From Gallionella sp. (lineage in GTDB: Bacteria > Pseudomonadota > Gammaproteobacteria > Burkholderiales > Gallionellaceae), in assembly GCA_030690245.1 (NCBI GenBank), contig JAUYGW010000243.1, positions 1 to 16,184 of the forward strand: DNA of 16,184 nucleotides, given 5' to 3'. The translations under genes and the position numbers were made by a program. The stretch's first letter is position 1. Each line of letters begins with the position of its first letter. The notes below the pieces were generated by a model. The model was not told the origin of the DNA and did not search any database. It saw only the letters and a list, made by a program, of their open reading frames with translations. This document shows positions 13,848-16,184 of the stretch, one piece after another.

Positions 13848-15098
13848 GTGAGCGCGCTTGAAAGAAGATCGCCTGCGACCGATGCGAGTGCCAGCCGAAT
13901 CGAGCCTGTGCAGGAAGTTCAGCCACGGCAGACACGCGTGATTCGCGTCGAAATCGCCCCGTGGACAATATTTTCCCTGGTGCTGGTCATCGTCGGCCTG
14001 TGGGTTTCAATACGCCTGTTGCCGGTCGTCCTGGTGCTCGTGATGGCGCTGATGATTGTCGGCACACTCGGCTCTGCGGTGAGATGGCTGGAACAGCGCG
14101 GCATGCGCAGAGATATGGGTATCGCCCTCGTTTTCACCATTCTGTTCGTGGTGACCATGCTGATATTCGCGCTTACCATTCCGGAGCTGATAAGCCAGGT
14201 GAAAAATCTGGTCAACATGGAGCCGGCGCTGCGCGAGCGACTGGCGGAGTGGTTTGCCAGCTCCCCACTCACGTCAAACCTCGCGAACACGATGCGCAAC
14301 GCGCAATATGACGCGCTCATTACGTCTTCCTCAGCGTCTTTGCTGAACTTTTTCACGCTCGTGGTAGAGAGTGTCGCCTACGCGGTCGGTGCGATTTTTC
14401 TCGCGCTGTACATGATGCTGGATCGCGATCGCCTGCGCGGCGCGCTATTCGCAGTGGTACCGCGCACGCACCATATCCGGCTGTCGCGCATCCTCATCCA
14501 TCTGCAAACCATCGTCGGCGGCTATATCCGCGGCCAGGCGATCACCAGCGCCCTGATGGCCTTGTTCATGTTCGCCCTGCTCACCGCATGCGGCATCCCC
14601 AACGCCTTGGCGATCTCGGTGTTCGGCGGCCTGGCCGACGTGCTGCCGTATATAGGCATCTTCCTCACCATGGGCCCTGCGGTTGCTGCCGCGCTCCCGT
14701 TCGGGATGACCATCACCCTGGTGGTTCTAGTGCTGATGCTCGCCTACGAGGAGTTCGAAAGCCGCGTACTGGTACCCGTGGTCTACGGGCGCGAGCTGCG
14801 ACTGCCGTCGTCAGTGATACTTTTTTCCCTGATTGCGGGCGCCACGCTGTTCGGGATCATCGGTGCGCTACTCGCGCTGCCAATCGCAGCCACAATCATG
14901 ATGCTCATCGACAAACTGCGCGTCGAACTGCCTGGCGAGACCGAGCAGGCCGTGGATACCGAGATGAGAAAAAAAGACGAGCACAGCGAGCGCGAATACG
15001 AGCGCAGAACCGAAGGTATGCCGGCAGAAGAGGCATCGGCCATCGCAGTCGAAATGTCGGGCGCCCGAAAAGAGGCGGAAGACGAGTCGATGGCTTGA
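13848..15098 (+). CDS. AI-2E family transporter (PerM/TqsA-like)
   Basis: The 416-residue polytopic membrane protein has about eight predicted helices. They begin APWTIFSLVLVIVGLWVSI near 37-55, followed by a pair up to about 110, then a soluble segment (115-160). The family core is GGYIRGQAITSALMALFMFA (about 225-245), GGLADVLPYIGIFLTMGP, LAYEEFESRVLVPVVYGRELRLP and LFGIIGALLALPIAA. The family includes AI-2 exporters, Na+/H+ antiporters and many members of unknown substrate. A charged, Glu/Arg-rich tail of about 60 residues follows the last helix and is unusual. The start is a GTG at 13848 directly after the cheB stop, with GGAGG upstream inside cheB. Confidence 0.93.
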   Translation: MSALERRSPATDASASRIEPVQEVQPRQTRVIRVEIAPWTIFSLVLVIVGLWVSIRLLPVVLVLVMALMIVGTLGSAVRWLEQRGMRRDMGIALVFTILFVVTMLIFALTIPELISQVKNLVNMEPALRERLAEWFASSPLTSNLANTMRNAQYDALITSSSASLLNFFTLVVESVAYAVGAIFLALYMMLDRDRLRGALFAVVPRTHHIRLSRILIHLQTIVGGYIRGQAITSALMALFMFALLTACGIPNALAISVFGGLADVLPYIGIFLTMGPAVAAALPFGMTITLVVLVLMLAYEEFESRVLVPVVYGRELRLPSSVILFSLIAGATLFGIIGALLALPIAATIMMLIDKLRVELPGETEQAVDTEMRKKDEHSEREYERRTEGMPAEEASAIAVEMSGARKEAEDESMA

Positions 15099-15277
15099 TC
15101 GCAAGCCACAGCCGCAGACATGGTAGAAATCAACCAGATAGTTGCCTTGACCGCCAAAGCGCTCTTCTACTTGCAGCGCAATCCAGAAGGGCTTGTTGCA
15201 ACGAGAGTTGCACTAAGCATTGCGATGAGGTGAAGCCTCTTCTTCATAATGAGCTACTTGCTTTGTTTTTTACTGCC

Positions 15278-15829
15278 TCAGGCAGAGTGTTTTTTCACCC
15301 ATGCGACATACTGGTCCATCCAGTTTTGCAGAAATTTCTTGCTGCCTGTCCCGATGTTGCCGGCCTCGTCAAACAACCCATCCTTTACCTGGATGAATGC
15401 TTCGGGTTGTCCAAGCGTCGTGATATCAAGAGTCGCGAGAATGTTGCGCAAATGCTGTTGAGCCATGGCCGTGCCGGTTGCACCGGGCGAAGCGCCCAAC
15501 ACACCGGCGGGCTTGCCCGCCCAGGCGCTCTGGCCATAGGGACGCGAGGCGTGGTCGATCGCATTCTTGAGCACGCCGGGGATCGAACGGTTGTATTCGG
15601 GGGTGACGAACAGCAAGCCCTGTGCAGCCACGATCTCACCCTTCAGCCGCTTGACGGACTCGGCCTGGTTCGCATCATCATCCTGGTTGTAAAGTGGCAA
15701 ATCACCGATTTCCACTTGCCTGAACGAGAACCCCGGCGGCGCCAATTTTGTAACGGCGTTGGCCAGCTTGCGGTTGAATGAATCCTGGCGAAGGCTGCCG
15801 ATGACAACGGCGATTTGATATTTGCTCAT
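15278..15829 (-). CDS. NAD(P)H-dependent FMN reductase (ChrR/YieF-like)
   Basis: A 183-residue flavodoxin-fold flavoprotein of the NADPH-dependent FMN reductase family, similar to E. coli ChrR/YieF, a quinone/chromate reductase. The FMN phosphate loop is GSLRQDSFNRKLA (11-23); TPEYNRSIPGVLKNAIDH near 75-92 is the isoalloxazine-binding signature; GKPAGVLGASPGATGTAMAQQHLR follows. It probably detoxifies quinones or metals in the cytoplasm. The ATG at 15829 has AGGAG 6 nt upstream. It is convergent with the transporter gene; the 179 bp between them show only a weak 37-codon ORF and no terminator. Confidence 0.95.
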   Translation of the reverse strand: MSKYQIAVVIGSLRQDSFNRKLANAVTKLAPPGFSFRQVEIGDLPLYNQDDDANQAESVKRLKGEIVAAQGLLFVTPEYNRSIPGVLKNAIDHASRPYGQSAWAGKPAGVLGASPGATGTAMAQQHLRNILATLDITTLGQPEAFIQVKDGLFDEAGNIGTGSKKFLQNWMDQYVAWVKKHSA

Positions 15830-15936
15830 GGTGATCTCCTGTAAAGGTTATAGACGTATTGACTGTGCTCCGTGCTGCGTGATTTATTAACCCAAATAGT
15901 CCATTAGATGAGCCTGCCATGAGGGATCAAGGGGTT

Positions 15937-16038
15937 GTAGGTCGGGTTTTAACCCGACATGTCGTGCTGGCTTTGCATAGCCATTCGACTAGGCCGCCAA
16001 AGAACGGCGGCCAAGTCGCTGGTTAAAGCCCGACCTAC
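15937..16038. repeat. Hairpin-rich inverted repeat (GTAGGTCGGG type)
   Basis: Outer arms GTAGGTCGGGTTTTAACC (15937-15954) and 16021-16038 match with one mismatch. Inside are further hairpins: GTCGGGTT/AACCCGAC at 15941-15958, the palindrome CGACATGTCG, GGCT/AGCC near 15969-15983, and GGCCGCC/GGCGGCC near 15992-16012. It looks like a REP-type element. It lies directly 3' of the group II intron end. The rest of the 15830-16047 gap shows no gene. Confidence 0.75.
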
Positions 16039-16047
16039 GTTCTAATG

Positions 16048-16184
16048 GTCGCGGTAGGGATGCTGGTTACCCAACACCCCCCGCACAGATCCCTGCGAGC
16101 GGAATTACCGCACAAGGCTCTTGCCTCGGGTCATAACGCGAAACGCTCCGGCGGATAAGGATGCACCCGCAACGGACGCGGTAT
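16048..16184 (-). mobile_element. 3' end of a group II intron (domains V and VI), continuing past the window
   Basis: On the minus strand, 16120-16088 folds as domain V: it starts GAGCC, holding the catalytic AGC triad. It has a lower stem closed by GGGATC, a two-base bulge, and an upper 4-bp stem GCGG/CCGC with a UAAUU loop. After a linker, domain VI pairs GGTGTTGG with CCAGCATC around a GTAA loop. A bulged A at 16055 lies 7 nt before the predicted 3' end (CCGCGAC, ending at 16048), matching the branch-point distance and terminal AY rule. The part nearest the edge (16121-16184) contains no readable long ORF; an intron-encoded reverse transcriptase, if present, would lie to the right. Whether the intron is intact cannot be judged. 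Confidence 0.72.

Noticed and set aside
15120..15233. 37-codon ORF after the transporter gene
   Set aside because: No ribosome-binding site and no recognisable feature; probably chance.
14588..15781. 397-codon plus-strand frame spanning the transporter end and the FMN reductase
   Set aside because: It overlaps two well-supported genes in other frames and crosses their convergent gap; no domain.

Overview
The window (about 58% GC by eye) looks like chromosome from a betaproteobacterium, probably an autotrophic or chemolithotrophic lineage near Nitrosomonadales/Gallionellaceae. The lineage is inferred from recalled protein similarity and gene order; no search was run. Most genes are housekeeping. 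Accessory DNA lies mainly between genes, as palindromic repeats, one MITE-like element and the 3' end of a group II intron.

Positions 1-2760 (all minus strand): rpe, a small lipoprotein gene and gph (cut by the window edge) form a tight operon. Upstream of it are a tRNA-Ala(CGC) gene and cbbY. Rpe, Gph and CbbY are all accessory or repair enzymes of the Calvin cycle, which is the main hint of autotrophy. An inverted repeat separates cbbY from ffh.

Positions 2892-7705: ffh (minus) is divergent from a YpjD/CcsA-like membrane protein gene (plus). The ribosome-maturation cluster rpsP-rimM-trmD-rplS follows and ends at a good intrinsic terminator. Three long intergenic palindromes (about 4245-4396, 5312-5436, 7111-7237) share architecture and some sequence. 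They appear to be one repeat family, inserted between ffh/ypjD, ypjD/rpsP and trmD/rplS.

Positions 7724-9065: ogt (O6-alkylguanine-DNA alkyltransferase) overlaps xerD (tyrosine recombinase). Positions 9066-9708 have no gene and hold a 188-bp MITE-like element with perfect 23-bp terminal inverted repeats plus two REP-type palindromes.

Positions 9709-12688: an alpha/beta hydrolase gene (minus) is divergent from a three-gene plus-strand run: ElyC/YdcF-like DUF218 membrane protein, YhfA-type OsmC protein, and a pyrimidine-dimer-DNA-glycosylase-like protein.

Positions 12689-15098: a leader of about 560 bp with three perfect palindromes and a possible 42-residue ORF precedes a stand-alone CheB-type methylesterase gene. 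That gene abuts an AI-2E/PerM-family transporter gene.

Positions 15278-16184: an NAD(P)H-dependent FMN reductase gene (minus), a hairpin-rich inverted repeat, and group II intron domains V and VI with a recognisable branch-point adenosine. The rest of the intron lies beyond the right edge.

I did not find a clearly new multi-gene defence or mobile system. The best candidates for novelty are the palindrome family, the MITE-like element and the CheB-transporter pair.
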